34,919 nucleotides of DNA from positions 1 through 34,919 of the forward strand of contig CACXVS010000029.1 in NCBI GenBank assembly GCA_902771155.1, in the 5' to 3' direction. The DNA is from an uncultured Prevotellaceae bacterium. Its GTDB lineage: Bacteria; Bacteroidota; Bacteroidia; Bacteroidales; Bacteroidaceae. Each line of letters starts with the position of its first letter. Position 1 is the stretch's first letter. The notes beneath the pieces were generated by a model, which saw nothing but the letters and a program-made list of their open reading frames with translations, was not told the origin of the DNA and did no database searches. Made by a program: the position numbers and the translations under genes. Below, piece after piece: positions 7,021 to 17,354 of this stretch.

Positions 7021-8591
7021 TTCTTACTGCGCCAGTTAAAGATATCGTCACGGTTAAGCGGACGGACATAGTCGTACCACATAAAGCCCGGAAGGCGACG
7101 GCGGTCGTCGGGAATCTGATTGATGGGATACATCGTGCCGCTGGTCTTTGGTGTCCACACACTCTCCAACTTGCGATTCTTCAGGAACATACGCAGTTCG
7201 GCCGTTTCCTGATAGTTATAGACGATGGGCACACTGTCACCCTCCTCGAAGAAGTAACCGATGAGCACATTGCCCACGGCCTGCGCCTCACGGATCTCAC
7301 CATTCTTGAAGAAGGCGAACATCTCCTTCGACGACACCTGATTATAGCAAGCCGTATCGGTGCGGAGATGCTGGATGGAGAAGCAATTGTCGATGATATG
7401 GGCATGATCGATGACGGAGTCGCGCAGGAACACCTGCACCAGATCGCCCACCAGCTGCTGGTTGTTGTTCCAGATGATGGGATCGTAATACATGGTCATG
7501 CAGGAGTCGATGGAGTTATACACCAGCGAGTCGCACACGGCCTGGACATCCGTGCGATAAGCACGCACATGATGGAAGGCGTGGATCTTACGGTAGATGG
7601 AGTCGGTATCGATATTGAAGGTAACAACCTTGAACGTATCGGCATGCATATAGAGCGAGTCGCCCTGGGAATAGTCGATGGCCACTGCACTGTCGGTACA
7701 CAGGGCGTAGCCCGTATGCTCCCAGTACTCACCGTAGTTGCCCGTGAGTTTGTTCTTATTCACCGAATCGACATAGACGACATCGCGGAAAGCCTGACTG
7801 AAGCCCTGTTGACTGTCGTAATAGACGCTGTCGCCCACTATCATCTTGCCATTATTGGAGAGTACAGAACGGTTCATCAGGTGCGCACGCTCGAGTTTGG
7901 TGTCGTAGTAGCCTTGTTCGGAGTAGATATGGCTATCGCCAGACGTGATATTGGAGGGACCCACGATATGGGCCATGGAGGTGCGGGTGTCGTAGTAGAG
8001 CGTGTCGGTGGTGAGGTAGAAACTCGGACTCTGCATCTTCACGTCGTAGTTGAACACCGACATTTTGGACTTCGTGTTGTACTCGCCCCAGTCGGAGGTC
8101 AGCGTGGTATTGCCGTCAACCATCTTACCCCCCTCGAAGAAATAGGCGTTGTCGTAGAGACGGTCGAAGTCGAGACTATCCGTATAGAGGGTGGTCTTCT
8201 TGTGCTTCAGCACCACGTTATAGCGTGCACGGGCCATCTGTTCGTTGCCATCGTAGTAGGCATACTCGCTGACGAGCGAGAGCGTGTCGCCCTGAACCAT
8301 CCTCACATGACCGAAAGCCTCGAAGGAGTTGCTGGCCTCATAGAAATAGGCGCTGTCGCAGTAAAGACGAGCCCCCTGATGGGTGAAATGGACGCTACCG
8401 TTGAGGATGGTGGCATCGGGATTGATGCGGTCGTCGAAGTGGAGCACGTCGGCATGGACCAGATAGATGCGGGTATCCTGCGCACGCGCTTTCCGGGCAG
8501 GTCGCTTACCCTTGCCTTTCTGTGCCTCGGCAGAACCCAAGCCAGCCACCAAGGCCAATGCCAACAGAAAATAAAATGCCCTCTTCAGCAT
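7017..8591 (-). CDS. OstA/LptA-like periplasmic LPS-transport protein
   Basis: A 524-residue protein with a signal peptide ([16 protein letters not shown]). A Lys/Arg-rich segment precedes a repetitive beta-strand domain from about residue 40, with recurring units such as [20 protein letters not shown] and [15 protein letters not shown]. This is the OstA/LptA beta-jellyroll pattern, here much longer than E. coli LptA (about 185 residues) and closer to the LptA-like part of LptD. It probably sits in the periplasm and helps carry lipopolysaccharide to the outer membrane, together with LptB encoded elsewhere in this window. Its stop overlaps the mutL start, and its own start is 6 bases after the upstream PPIase gene. 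The family is clear; the exact role (LptA equivalent or accessory) is not. Confidence 0.85.
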   Translation of the reverse strand: MLKRAFYFLLALALVAGLGSAEAQKGKGKRPARKARAQDTRIYLVHADVLHFDDRINPDATILNGSVHFTHQGARLYCDSAYFYEASNSFEAFGHVRMVQGDTLSLVSEYAYYDGNEQMARARYNVVLKHKKTTLYTDSLDFDRLYDNAYFFEGGKMVDGNTTLTSDWGEYNTKSKMSVFNYDVKMQSPSFYLTTDTLYYDTRTSMAHIVGPSNITSGDSHIYSEQGYYDTKLERAHLMNRSVLSNNGKMIVGDSVYYDSQQGFSQAFRDVVYVDSVNKNKLTGNYGEYWEHTGYALCTDSAVAIDYSQGDSLYMHADTFKVVTFNIDTDSIYRKIHAFHHVRAYRTDVQAVCDSLVYNSIDSCMTMYYDPIIWNNNQQLVGDLVQVFLRDSVIDHAHIIDNCFSIQHLRTDTACYNQVSSKEMFAFFKNGEIREAQAVGNVLIGYFFEEGDSVPIVYNYQETAELRMFLKNRKLESVWTPKTSGTMYPINQIPDDRRRLPGFMWYDYVRPLNRDDIFNWRSKK

Positions 8592-8597
8592 ACGAAC

Positions 8598-10079
8598 TTA
8601 CTTGAACCAGCCTTCGTACTCGAAATGACAATCCTTGTATTGATCGTTCAGACGGGTATATACGTTCTTGATCTTATCGACAACCCACTGATGAATGCGA
8701 TCGTTCTGGCGTTTCTGAAGCACCACATCCTTCAGTGTCTGGAAATCCTCGGTCACCGTGGCCTTATGACCATCGATGCGGTTCTTCAGTTTGGCGATGA
8801 CACAGACGGTCTTACCACGCTGATTGATCATCTGGAAGGCCCGGGAGATCTCGCCCACCTGCAGGGTATCGACAGCCTTGGCCACCTCTGGAGGCAGATC
8901 CTGCATGCGGAACTTTGACGAGGTGTGGCCCGTCTGAGCCATATTGGTGGACATCAGTCCCTTACTGAAACGGGTATCCTTATCGTCGGAGAGTGCCGGG
9001 ACGGCATCCTCGAAAGTAAACGGACCAGTCAACTTATCTGCTGAGATGAAAGGCTTCAGCACCTCAGGAACCACACCCTCGCGGAGGGCGACTGCGACAG
9101 AATCAAGACGTACCAGGGCCTTCTCTATCTCCTCTTCAGGGACAATGGGTTTGCGAAGGATATGGCGCACGTTCACCTTGTCGCCGCGCTTCTCGATAAG
9201 TTGGATGATATGGAAGCCGAACTCAGACTCAACAATCTTCGACACTTTCTTCGGGTCGGTCAGGTTGAAGGCTACCGTGGCAAAGGCCGGATCAAGGGTG
9301 CCACGACCCGTCAATCCCAACTCACCGCCACGACGGGCGGTTCCCGGATCCTCAGAATAGAGGCGGGCCAAGGTCTGGAAAGAGGCATCTCCCTTATTCA
9401 CGCGGTCTGTATAATCACGCAGCTCTTCTTTCACACGATTAAGTTCCTCGGTCGGAATACGGGGTGTCAGCTGGATAATCTGCACCTCCACCTCGGTAGG
9501 CACGAAGGGGATGCTGTCTTGCGGCATATCCTTGAAATAGCGGCGCACCTCGGCAGGCGTGACAGAGATGTCCTCCACCAGTTTGCGCTTCATCTGCTGT
9601 ACCATCTGACGGTCCTTCATCTCTTCGCGAAGGCCGTTGCGGATCTGGGCCAGACTCTGGTGCTTGTACTCCTCCAAGCGCTCACGGGAGCCATCGACCA
9701 TCTCCAGCCAATAGTTGATCTGCTGTTCTACCTCCTGAGCCACGTCGGCATCGGTCACTTCGATACTGTCGATGATGGCCTGGTGCTTGAACAACTTCTG
9801 GACGGCTATCTGCTCGGGGATCGTACAATCGGGGTCCCCACTCCACTTCACCCCCTCCATGGCTGCCTGCATACGCATCATCTCGACATCAGACTTCAGG
9901 ATGGCCTCATCGCCGACCACCCAGATAACCTCGTCGATGACCGTTCCAACGGATACGGAGTCGGAATCGGCGGGAGCAGATGCTGCCATACCAGAGGTAC
10001 TATATAAACCAGAGGCAGATACCCCGATGAGGGGCACTGCCATGATTATAACCGGAACTAATTTCTGAAGAACTCTCAT
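8598..10079 (-). CDS. SurA-like periplasmic peptidyl-prolyl isomerase (first parvulin copy)
   Basis: A 493-residue exported chaperone/isomerase. After an N-terminal signal/anchor (to about 35), the SurA N-terminal helical domain starts at VIDEVIWVVGDEAILKSDVE. Two parvulin (rotamase) regions follow. One is at about 178-298, with GDASFQTLARLYSEDPGT, RRGGELG and EFGFHIIQLIEKRGD. The second, more diverged, starts at VNVRHIL (about 303) and ends with the VGEIS...INQRGKTVCVIAKL pattern. SurA-type proteins escort unfolded outer-membrane proteins across the periplasm. It is joined to its upstream paralogue by a TGATG overlap and followed after 6 bases by the OstA-like gene, so outer-membrane protein folding and LPS transport share a transcript. 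Confidence 0.9.
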   Translation of the reverse strand: MRVLQKLVPVIIMAVPLIGVSASGLYSTSGMAASAPADSDSVSVGTVIDEVIWVVGDEAILKSDVEMMRMQAAMEGVKWSGDPDCTIPEQIAVQKLFKHQAIIDSIEVTDADVAQEVEQQINYWLEMVDGSRERLEEYKHQSLAQIRNGLREEMKDRQMVQQMKRKLVEDISVTPAEVRRYFKDMPQDSIPFVPTEVEVQIIQLTPRIPTEELNRVKEELRDYTDRVNKGDASFQTLARLYSEDPGTARRGGELGLTGRGTLDPAFATVAFNLTDPKKVSKIVESEFGFHIIQLIEKRGDKVNVRHILRKPIVPEEEIEKALVRLDSVAVALREGVVPEVLKPFISADKLTGPFTFEDAVPALSDDKDTRFSKGLMSTNMAQTGHTSSKFRMQDLPPEVAKAVDTLQVGEISRAFQMINQRGKTVCVIAKLKNRIDGHKATVTEDFQTLKDVVLQKRQNDRIHQWVVDKIKNVYTRLNDQYKDCHFEYEGWFK

Positions 10080-11505
10080 CAGTGTTGGTTTACTGTTTTC
10101 AAAACATCATCATAGATCTTGACCGGATAACGACGGCGCAGAGAGGCTATCCACTCTTGCTCCAGCATCTCCTGATAGTCGGAAATCACCTGGGCACGGA
10201 CATCGGTATAGTCCTCAGGGTATTTCTTCAACTTCTTTCCATAGACGGCATCGATGGGATAATCGGGATTGACCTTGGCATTAGCATTGGCTACCTTGAA
10301 CACCATCTGGTCTATTGTGGGATTATCGCCTGGCTTGAAAATGCCTTTCTCCACCCGGATGCGAATGACGGAGTCGGGGTTGAACGTGGTACGCAGCGCG
10401 TCGGCCCACTGGTCGAAAGGCAGTTTCTTGACGCACTTCTTGACAGCCTTCACGTCGGCCTTATCCTTCACGTGGTAGGCAATACCCTTATAACGGGGTT
10501 CGGACCAGGCATAGTCTTTCTTATGAGCCTCGAACCAGGCACGCTGTCCGACCTCGTCCTTTGCGGCACGGTCCCACACCTGACGATTGCTAATCTCATA
10601 GAGCAACAGACCGTCGTGGTACTCCTGAATCAGATACTTCATCTCAGGATCGGCAGCCGCCAGGGAGTCGGTACGCTGCTGTAACAACTGATCCATCGTG
10701 ACCTGGTTATTAGATTCCGCCACCTGACTCCTCAGTTTCTGCTCAGCAATGGCATTACGAATCCCCTGCTGCTCAATAGAACGTACAATCTGATCTTTCA
10801 GTACTTCATAAGGCTCCAGCTGCTTCCTCGCCTTCATCAAGACGATATGATAGCCATCGGGAGCCAGGAAAGGACGACTAAACTCACCAGGCTGCAACGA
10901 ATATGCGACATCTTCGAATTCGGGATAAGACTGATTCGGAGTCATCCATCCCATCAGACCACCTCGCTGGGCTGTACGCACATCTTGGGAAACATTCTTT
11001 GCCAATTCGGCGAAGTCAGCACCATTTCTCAGCGCCTGGTAAGCAGAGTCTGCACGTTGTCTGACGCGTGCCTGCTCTTCAGGAGTAGCTTTCGAAGAAA
11101 CATAATAGTAGATCTCTGCTGGCTGTATCAGTCCACGAGAGCCAATACTCTCCTTGGCACGGTCATACGCAGTTCTGGCTGCTGCCAGCACATCGTCGTC
11201 CGTCACTATCGAAGGAAGCACCTGCTGATTACGGTAGAGTGCAAACTCCTGTCGGAAAGACAATAGCGTATCCAACCGTTCGTCGAGGGCAGCCTGCACC
11301 TTCATCTTGTAGTTGGCATACAGGTCGGCATACTCGGCAACGCTCTTTCTGTCGATGACACCCTCATTGTTGTTCTTATTATAGGAATACTCAAACTCCG
11401 AACGGGTTACGGGAACACCGTTAACAGTCATCACCACAGGATCGCCCTGAGCGACAGCAGCAGTGGCGACAAGTCCGAGAATAGTAGTCAGAATCAGATG
11501 TCTCA

Positions 11506-11506
<1 letters not shown>
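10079..11506 (-). CDS. SurA-like periplasmic peptidyl-prolyl isomerase (second parvulin copy)
   Basis: A 475-residue protein with a short signal peptide (LGLVATAAVA-Q). A SurA_N-like region follows (MTVNGVPVTRSEFEYSYNKN). One well-conserved parvulin domain lies at about 127-232 (IYYYVSSKATPEEQ, GADFAELAKNVSQD, QRGGLMGWM, APDGYHIVLMKA). A long C-terminal region (about 240-475) has weak rotamase resemblance and ends in WIASLRRRYPVKI, common in Bacteroidetes PpiC-type proteins. It is a paralogue of the next gene in the operon but clearly diverged. TGATG overlaps with guaB upstream and the next PPIase downstream imply coupled translation. Predicted role: folding of outer-membrane or secreted proteins. 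Confidence 0.88.
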
Positions 11507-13005
<1,499 letters not shown>

Positions 13006-13020
13006 CTATAAATTTGCGTG

Positions 13021-13028
13021 CAAAGGTA
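13021..13028 (-). promoter_or_regulatory. -7 box for the guaB operon
   Basis: The minus strand reads TACCTTTG. Transcription should start near 13015, about 22 bases before the guaB ATG. The region where a -33 element would sit lies within the large inverted repeat at 13038-13122. Confidence 0.65.
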
Positions 13029-13037
13029 CAAAAAAGT

Positions 13038-13122
13038 ATTGAAGATTGAACATTGAAGATTGAAGATTTTGCAGAGCCTTGTTATTTTTTAACTTTCAAT
13101 CTTCAATTTTCAATGTTCAATA
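13038..13122. repeat. Long imperfect inverted repeat built from TTGAAGAT units
   Basis: The arms 13038-13069 and 13091-13122 (32 bases each) pair with only a few mismatches around a 21-base loop. Each arm is itself made of short direct repeats of the type ATTGAAGATTGAA / ATTGAACATTGAA. The element starts 4 bases after the recQ stop (minus strand) and reaches to within 10 bases of the guaB -7 box. It may terminate recQ transcription, influence the guaB promoter, or be a member of a dispersed intergenic repeat family. Confidence 0.75.
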
Positions 13123-13126
13123 GCGT

Positions 13127-15307
13127 TTAATTGGCCATTTCTGAAAGGAACTTGATGCGTACCAGACGGATCTCGTCCTCGGAATACTCATCGCCCAACT
13201 CCTTTTGGGCAACGTTCAGTTTGTCGGTATCCGACTCACAGAAATAGTCGTAGATGTCATCAACATGATCCTCGTCCATAACCTCTTCCAGGAAATAGTC
13301 GATATTGAGTTTGGTACCACTATAGACGATAGCCTCCACCTCGTCTAATAGCTCGTCGAAGTCTATGCCCTGAGCCGTGGCAATATCATCGAGGGCAATC
13401 TGACGGTCGATGCTCTGAATGATCTTCACCTTCAGCATCGACTTCTTGGCTACCGTACGGACACGCATGTCGGCCTGACGCTCAATACCATTCTCTTCGC
13501 AGTACTTCTTAATCAGATCCACGAACTCCTTGGCGTAGGGCTGTTTCACCTTACCCTCACCGACGCCCTGGATATTCTTCAACTCCTCGAGCGTCACAGG
13601 ATAGTCGGTAGCCATCTGCTCCAAGGACACATCCTGGAAAATGACGTAAGGCGGACGCTCCATACGCTTCGAGACCTTCTTTCGCAGATCCCTGAGCATA
13701 CCGCTCAGCGTGGGATCGAGCGCACTGATACCACCCTCGGGCTCTATCGCCTCGTCATCGTCGGAGAACTCAGCATCCTTCACAATCATAAACGACTGGG
13801 GCGACTTCAAGAACTTCTTGCCTGCCGACGTCACCTTGAGCAGACCGTAGTTCTCGACCTCCTTTTTCAGGAACCCGGCAATGAGCGCCTGACGGATGAC
13901 AGGATTCCATATCTTCTCATCCTCATCGGATCCTGCTCCAAACAGCTCCTGTTCCTCATGATGATGAGCCAGGATCTCGTCGGTTTCTTTTCCCATCAGG
14001 AAATCGATGACATAGTCGGAACGGAAATTCTCCTTGATGGCAAGAATGGCATTCAAGGCTATCACCAGTTGCTCACTGGCCTCGATCTTCGTCTTGGGAT
14101 GCAAGCAGTTGTCGCAGTTACCACAGTTGTCCTTGGGATACACCTCTCCAAAATAATGGAGCAGCATCTTTCGACGACAGACACTGGTCTCTGCATAGGC
14201 CGCCGTCTCGACAAGCAACTGGCGCCCGATATCCTGTTCAGCCACCGGTTTGCCTTCCATGAACTTATCCAGTTTCTGCAGGTCCTTGTTGGAATAGAAT
14301 GCGACACAGATACCCTCACCGCCGTCACGGCCTGCACGACCAGTCTCCTGATAATAGCCCTCCAACGACTTCGGGATGTCGTAATGTATCACAAAACGCA
14401 CATCGGGTTTGTCGATGCCCATACCAAAGGCAATGGTAGCCACAATGACGTCGATGTTCTCCATCAGGAAGTCGTCCTGCGTCTGAGTACGGGTGGAAGA
14501 ATCCAATCCGGCATGATAGGCCGCAGCCCTGATGTCGTTGGCTTTCAGGATGGCTGCCAGTTCCTCCACCTTTTTCCGGGACAGACAATAGATGATGCCA
14601 CTCTTTCCGGAATGCTGTTTGATGAACTTGATGATATCCTTATCCACATCCTTCGTCTTAGGACGCACCTCGTAATAAAGGTTCGGACGGTTGAAGGAAC
14701 TTTTGAACTCTGTCGCATTTACTATGCCCAGGTTTTTCTTGATATCACTCCGCACTTTATCTGTCGCCGTTGCCGTCAGAGCAATCACCGGTGCCTGTCC
14801 GATCTCATTAATAATCGGACGGATACGACGATACTCGGGACGGAAATCATGGCCCCACTCTGAGATACAATGGGCCTCATCGATGGCATAGAAGGATATC
14901 TTGACCGATTTCAAGAACTCAACATTATCCTCCTTGGTCAGTGATTCGGGAGCGACATACAGCAACTTGGTGTAGCCTGCCAGGATATCAGACTTCACCT
15001 GATCGATGGCCGCCTTGTTCAACGACGAGTTCAGGTAATGTGCCGTACCCTCATGCTCACTGAGGTTAGAGATCACATCCACCTGGTTCTTCATCAGTGC
15101 AATCAAAGGGGAGATAACAATGGCCGTCCCCTCCATCAGTAATGAGGGTAACTGATAGCACAAAGATTTGCCACCTCCTGTCGGCATCAGCACAAAGGTG
15201 TCGTTGCCATCCAGCAGGTTCTGGATGATGCGCTCCTGATCGCCTTTGAACTTGTCGAATCCAAAGTACTTCTTAAGGGCTTCGGTCAAATTTATCTTTT
15301 CGCTCAT
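13127..15307 (-). CDS. recQ: ATP-dependent DNA helicase RecQ
   Basis: A 726-residue 3'-5' superfamily 2 helicase for recombination and replication-fork repair. Walker A is MPTGGGKS (K47), the DEAH box 143-146 is followed by the RecQ aromatic-loop context CISEWGHDFRPEY, and motif VI is QETGRAGRD at 320-328. The RQC zinc site has Cys377, 395, 398 and 401. The winged helix (about 410-515) is followed by an acidic linker (SDDDEAIEPEGG) and an HRDC-like domain (about 540-612). The last ~110 residues, from QADMRVRTV on, are an additional acidic helical segment not present in E. coli RecQ (about 610 residues). It lies 13 bases downstream of clpX, probably on the same transcript. Confidence 0.96.
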   Translation of the reverse strand: MSEKINLTEALKKYFGFDKFKGDQERIIQNLLDGNDTFVLMPTGGGKSLCYQLPSLLMEGTAIVISPLIALMKNQVDVISNLSEHEGTAHYLNSSLNKAAIDQVKSDILAGYTKLLYVAPESLTKEDNVEFLKSVKISFYAIDEAHCISEWGHDFRPEYRRIRPIINEIGQAPVIALTATATDKVRSDIKKNLGIVNATEFKSSFNRPNLYYEVRPKTKDVDKDIIKFIKQHSGKSGIIYCLSRKKVEELAAILKANDIRAAAYHAGLDSSTRTQTQDDFLMENIDVIVATIAFGMGIDKPDVRFVIHYDIPKSLEGYYQETGRAGRDGGEGICVAFYSNKDLQKLDKFMEGKPVAEQDIGRQLLVETAAYAETSVCRRKMLLHYFGEVYPKDNCGNCDNCLHPKTKIEASEQLVIALNAILAIKENFRSDYVIDFLMGKETDEILAHHHEEQELFGAGSDEDEKIWNPVIRQALIAGFLKKEVENYGLLKVTSAGKKFLKSPQSFMIVKDAEFSDDDEAIEPEGGISALDPTLSGMLRDLRKKVSKRMERPPYVIFQDVSLEQMATDYPVTLEELKNIQGVGEGKVKQPYAKEFVDLIKKYCEENGIERQADMRVRTVAKKSMLKVKIIQSIDRQIALDDIATAQGIDFDELLDEVEAIVYSGTKLNIDYFLEEVMDEDHVDDIYDYFCESDTDKLNVAQKELGDEYSEDEIRLVRIKFLSEMAN

Positions 15308-15320
15308 AAATATTTAGTTA

Positions 15321-16550
15321 TTAGGCTTCATATTGCTGTAGGTAGGACTTCTCCATCTGCTTACGCACATAGTCGCCCGTCACCTCAAATTTCTTAACTC
15401 TCTTTGACGGCATATCGAACATGGAATCCATCATGACATTTTCCACAATGGAGCGGAGTCCTCGGGCGCCCAACTTGAACTCCACCGCTTTGTCAACCAT
15501 GGCATCAAGTGCTTCCTTGGAGAAAGACAACTCCACCCCATCCATCTCGAACAGTTTCTGATACTGTCGGATGATAGAGTTCTTCGGTTCTGTCAGGATG
15601 CGCTCCAGGGCAGCCCTGTCGAGCGGGTTCAGATAGGTAAGAACAGGCAAACGTCCGATAATCTCAGGAATCAGACCGAAAGACTTCAGATCCTGCGGCT
15701 GTACGTATCTCATCAAGTCGGCCTTATCAATTTTTCTAACATTCTGAACAGAATTATAACCCACCACATGGGTATTCAGGCGCTGAGCAATCTTCCGTTC
15801 TATACCGTCGAAAGCACCGCCACAGATAAACAGGATGTTACGGGTATCCACATGGATGTAATCCTGATCGGGATGCTTGCGCCCACCCTTAGGCGGCACA
15901 TTTACCATCGTACCCTCCAGGAGTTTCAGCAACCCCTGCTGTACACCCTCACCACTTACATCACGAGTAATAGAGGGGTTATCGCTCTTACGGGCTATCT
16001 TATCTATCTCGTCGATGAAGACAATGCCACGCTGAGCAGCCTCCACATCATAGTCGGCCACCTGCAACAGGCGCGACAAAATACTTTCCACATCCTCTCC
16101 CACGTAGCCTGCCTCTGTGAATACCGTTGCGTCAACGATAGTAAAAGGCACGTCAAGGAGCTTGGCTATCGTACGGGCCAGCAAGGTCTTTCCCGTACCT
16201 GTAGAGCCGACCATAATGATATTACTCTTCTCGATCTCAACCCCATCGTCGCCACCAACCTGCTGCAGACGCTTATAGTGGTTATATACGGCCACAGACA
16301 GGTAGCGCTTTGCCTCGTCCTGTCCGATGACATACTGGTCGAGGAATTCCTTGATCTCCTTAGGCTTAGGTACTTTCTTCTGCTGATATTTACCCTTTGC
16401 TGCAGACTTAGCCGTATTGTCAGTCAGGTTTTCCTGCACAATATGGAATGCCTGTTCAGCACAATTCTCACAGATATAGCCGTTGATACCCGTTATCAGC
16501 AAGCGCACTTCCCGTTCACTTCTTCCGCAGAAACTGCAAACTTTCTTCAT
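15321..16550 (-). CDS. clpX: ClpX, ATPase subunit of the ClpXP protease
   Basis: A 409-residue AAA+ unfoldase that feeds substrates to ClpP. The N-terminal zinc-binding domain has Cys5/Cys8 and Cys27/Cys30. Walker A is GSTGTGKT (115-122), the pore loop GYVG is at 148-151, Walker B is IVFIDEID (176-183), and an RKH-type pore loop is seen in GGRKHP. The IGF/LGF tripeptide that docks into ClpP appears as VGY (VVGYNS), a variant discussed in the findings. Six bases separate it from clpP upstream. Length is normal. Confidence 0.98.
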   Translation of the reverse strand: MKKVCSFCGRSEREVRLLITGINGYICENCAEQAFHIVQENLTDNTAKSAAKGKYQQKKVPKPKEIKEFLDQYVIGQDEAKRYLSVAVYNHYKRLQQVGGDDGVEIEKSNIIMVGSTGTGKTLLARTIAKLLDVPFTIVDATVFTEAGYVGEDVESILSRLLQVADYDVEAAQRGIVFIDEIDKIARKSDNPSITRDVSGEGVQQGLLKLLEGTMVNVPPKGGRKHPDQDYIHVDTRNILFICGGAFDGIERKIAQRLNTHVVGYNSVQNVRKIDKADLMRYVQPQDLKSFGLIPEIIGRLPVLTYLNPLDRAALERILTEPKNSIIRQYQKLFEMDGVELSFSKEALDAMVDKAVEFKLGARGLRSIVENVMMDSMFDMPSKRVKKFEVTGDYVRKQMEKSYLQQYEA

Positions 16551-16556
16551 TCAATC

Positions 16557-17225
16557 CTATTTCTTCCGGGTAAGTACTTCATCGATCATACCATATTCCT
16601 TCGCCTCTTCGGCCGTCATCCAATAGTTACGGTCAGAGTCGGCATACACTTTCTCGTATGGCGTATGAGAATGATCGGAGATAATGGTATACAACTCTTT
16701 CTTAAACTTGAGGATCTCCTTGGCCTCGATCTCGATATCTGAGGCCTGTCCCTGCACGCCACCAAGTGGCTGATGAATCATCACCCGACTGTGAGGCAGT
16801 GCCGAGCGCTTGCCCTCCGTACCGGCTACGAGGAGCACGGCACCCATCGAGGCTGCCATACCCGTACAGATAGTCGCCACATCGCTTGAGATAAACTGCA
16901 TGGTATCATAGATGCCCAGTCCTGCTGTGACACTACCGCCAGGAGAGTTGATATAGATGGAGATGTCCTTACCGCTATCCACTGAGTCGAGGTAAAGCAA
17001 CTGAGCCTGCAGCGTATTAGCAGTATAATCGTCTATCTGCGTGCCGAGGAAGATGATGCGGTCCATCATCAGTCTTGAGAACACATCCATCTGCGTCACG
17101 TTCAACTGACGCTCTTCGAGGATATACGGGTTCAAATACTGTGCCTGCGCCTTCATCACATCGTCGAGCGTCAAGCCATCCATACCTAAATGCTGAGTAG
17201 CATATTTTCTAAAGTCATTTTTCAT
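16557..17225 (-). CDS. clpP: ClpP, proteolytic subunit of ClpXP
   Basis: A 222-residue serine peptidase forming the tetradecameric barrel. The catalytic triad is visible: Ser126 in GMAASMGAVL, His151 in VMIHQPLGG, and Asp198 in SDRNYWM. The N-terminal ~30 residues are longer than in E. coli mature ClpP and may be processed. It is first in the clpP-clpX-recQ unit, with a -7 box at 17293-17300. A perfect short palindrome (AGGTC-GAT-GACCT on the minus strand) lies in its leader. Confidence 0.98.
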   Translation of the reverse strand: MKNDFRKYATQHLGMDGLTLDDVMKAQAQYLNPYILEERQLNVTQMDVFSRLMMDRIIFLGTQIDDYTANTLQAQLLYLDSVDSGKDISIYINSPGGSVTAGLGIYDTMQFISSDVATICTGMAASMGAVLLVAGTEGKRSALPHSRVMIHQPLGGVQGQASDIEIEAKEILKFKKELYTIISDHSHTPYEKVYADSDRNYWMTAEEAKEYGMIDEVLTRKK

Positions 17226-17257
17226 ATCTTTCTACCTTTCTTTTTTTACATACAAAA

Positions 17258-17321
17258 GAGGTCATCGACCTTTTTATCTTGTGATTGGGACACAAAGATA
17301 ATCAAAAAAGTCGATAACCTC
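17258..17321. repeat. Inverted repeat flanking the clpP -7 box
   Basis: GAGGTCATCGAC at 17258-17269 and GTCGATAACCTC at 17310-17321 are inverted copies with one mismatch in 12. They are separated by 40 bases that contain the clpP -7 box. The left copy extends into the local palindrome AGGTCATCGACCT in the clpP leader. It could be a pair of operator half-sites or a chance by-product of the tig terminator; I cannot tell which. Confidence 0.45.
17293..17300 (-). promoter_or_regulatory. -7 box for clpP-clpX-recQ
   Basis: The minus strand reads TATCTTTG. The predicted start is near 17287, giving a leader of about 60 bases before the clpP ATG. The -33 region overlaps the tig terminator, and no strong TTGC is seen. 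Confidence 0.6.
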
Positions 17322-17338
17322 TCAATATTAGGGGTTAT
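17304..17338 (-). terminator. Rho-independent terminator of tig
   Basis: An 8-bp stem with one G-T pair (17314-17321 against 17331-17338), a 9-base loop, and on the minus strand a run of six U encoded by A at 17304-17309. It lies 17 bases past the tig stop. Confidence 0.65.
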
Positions 17339-17354
17339 TTTTTCCTAAAAATAC

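Noticed and set aside
7368..8918. Open frame of 516 codons on the plus strand
   Set aside because: Runs antisense to the OstA-like and first isomerase genes, both with clear signal peptides and domains. The antisense product has no recognisable domain or start signal and reflects codon-composition bias.
9162..10007. Open frame of 281 codons on the plus strand
   Set aside because: Antisense to the SurA-like gene; low-complexity His/Leu-rich product without family features.
13038..13122. Repeated TTGAAGAT units as a possible CRISPR array
   Set aside because: Units are too short, adjacent without unique spacers and arranged as an inverted repeat; no cas genes are nearby.
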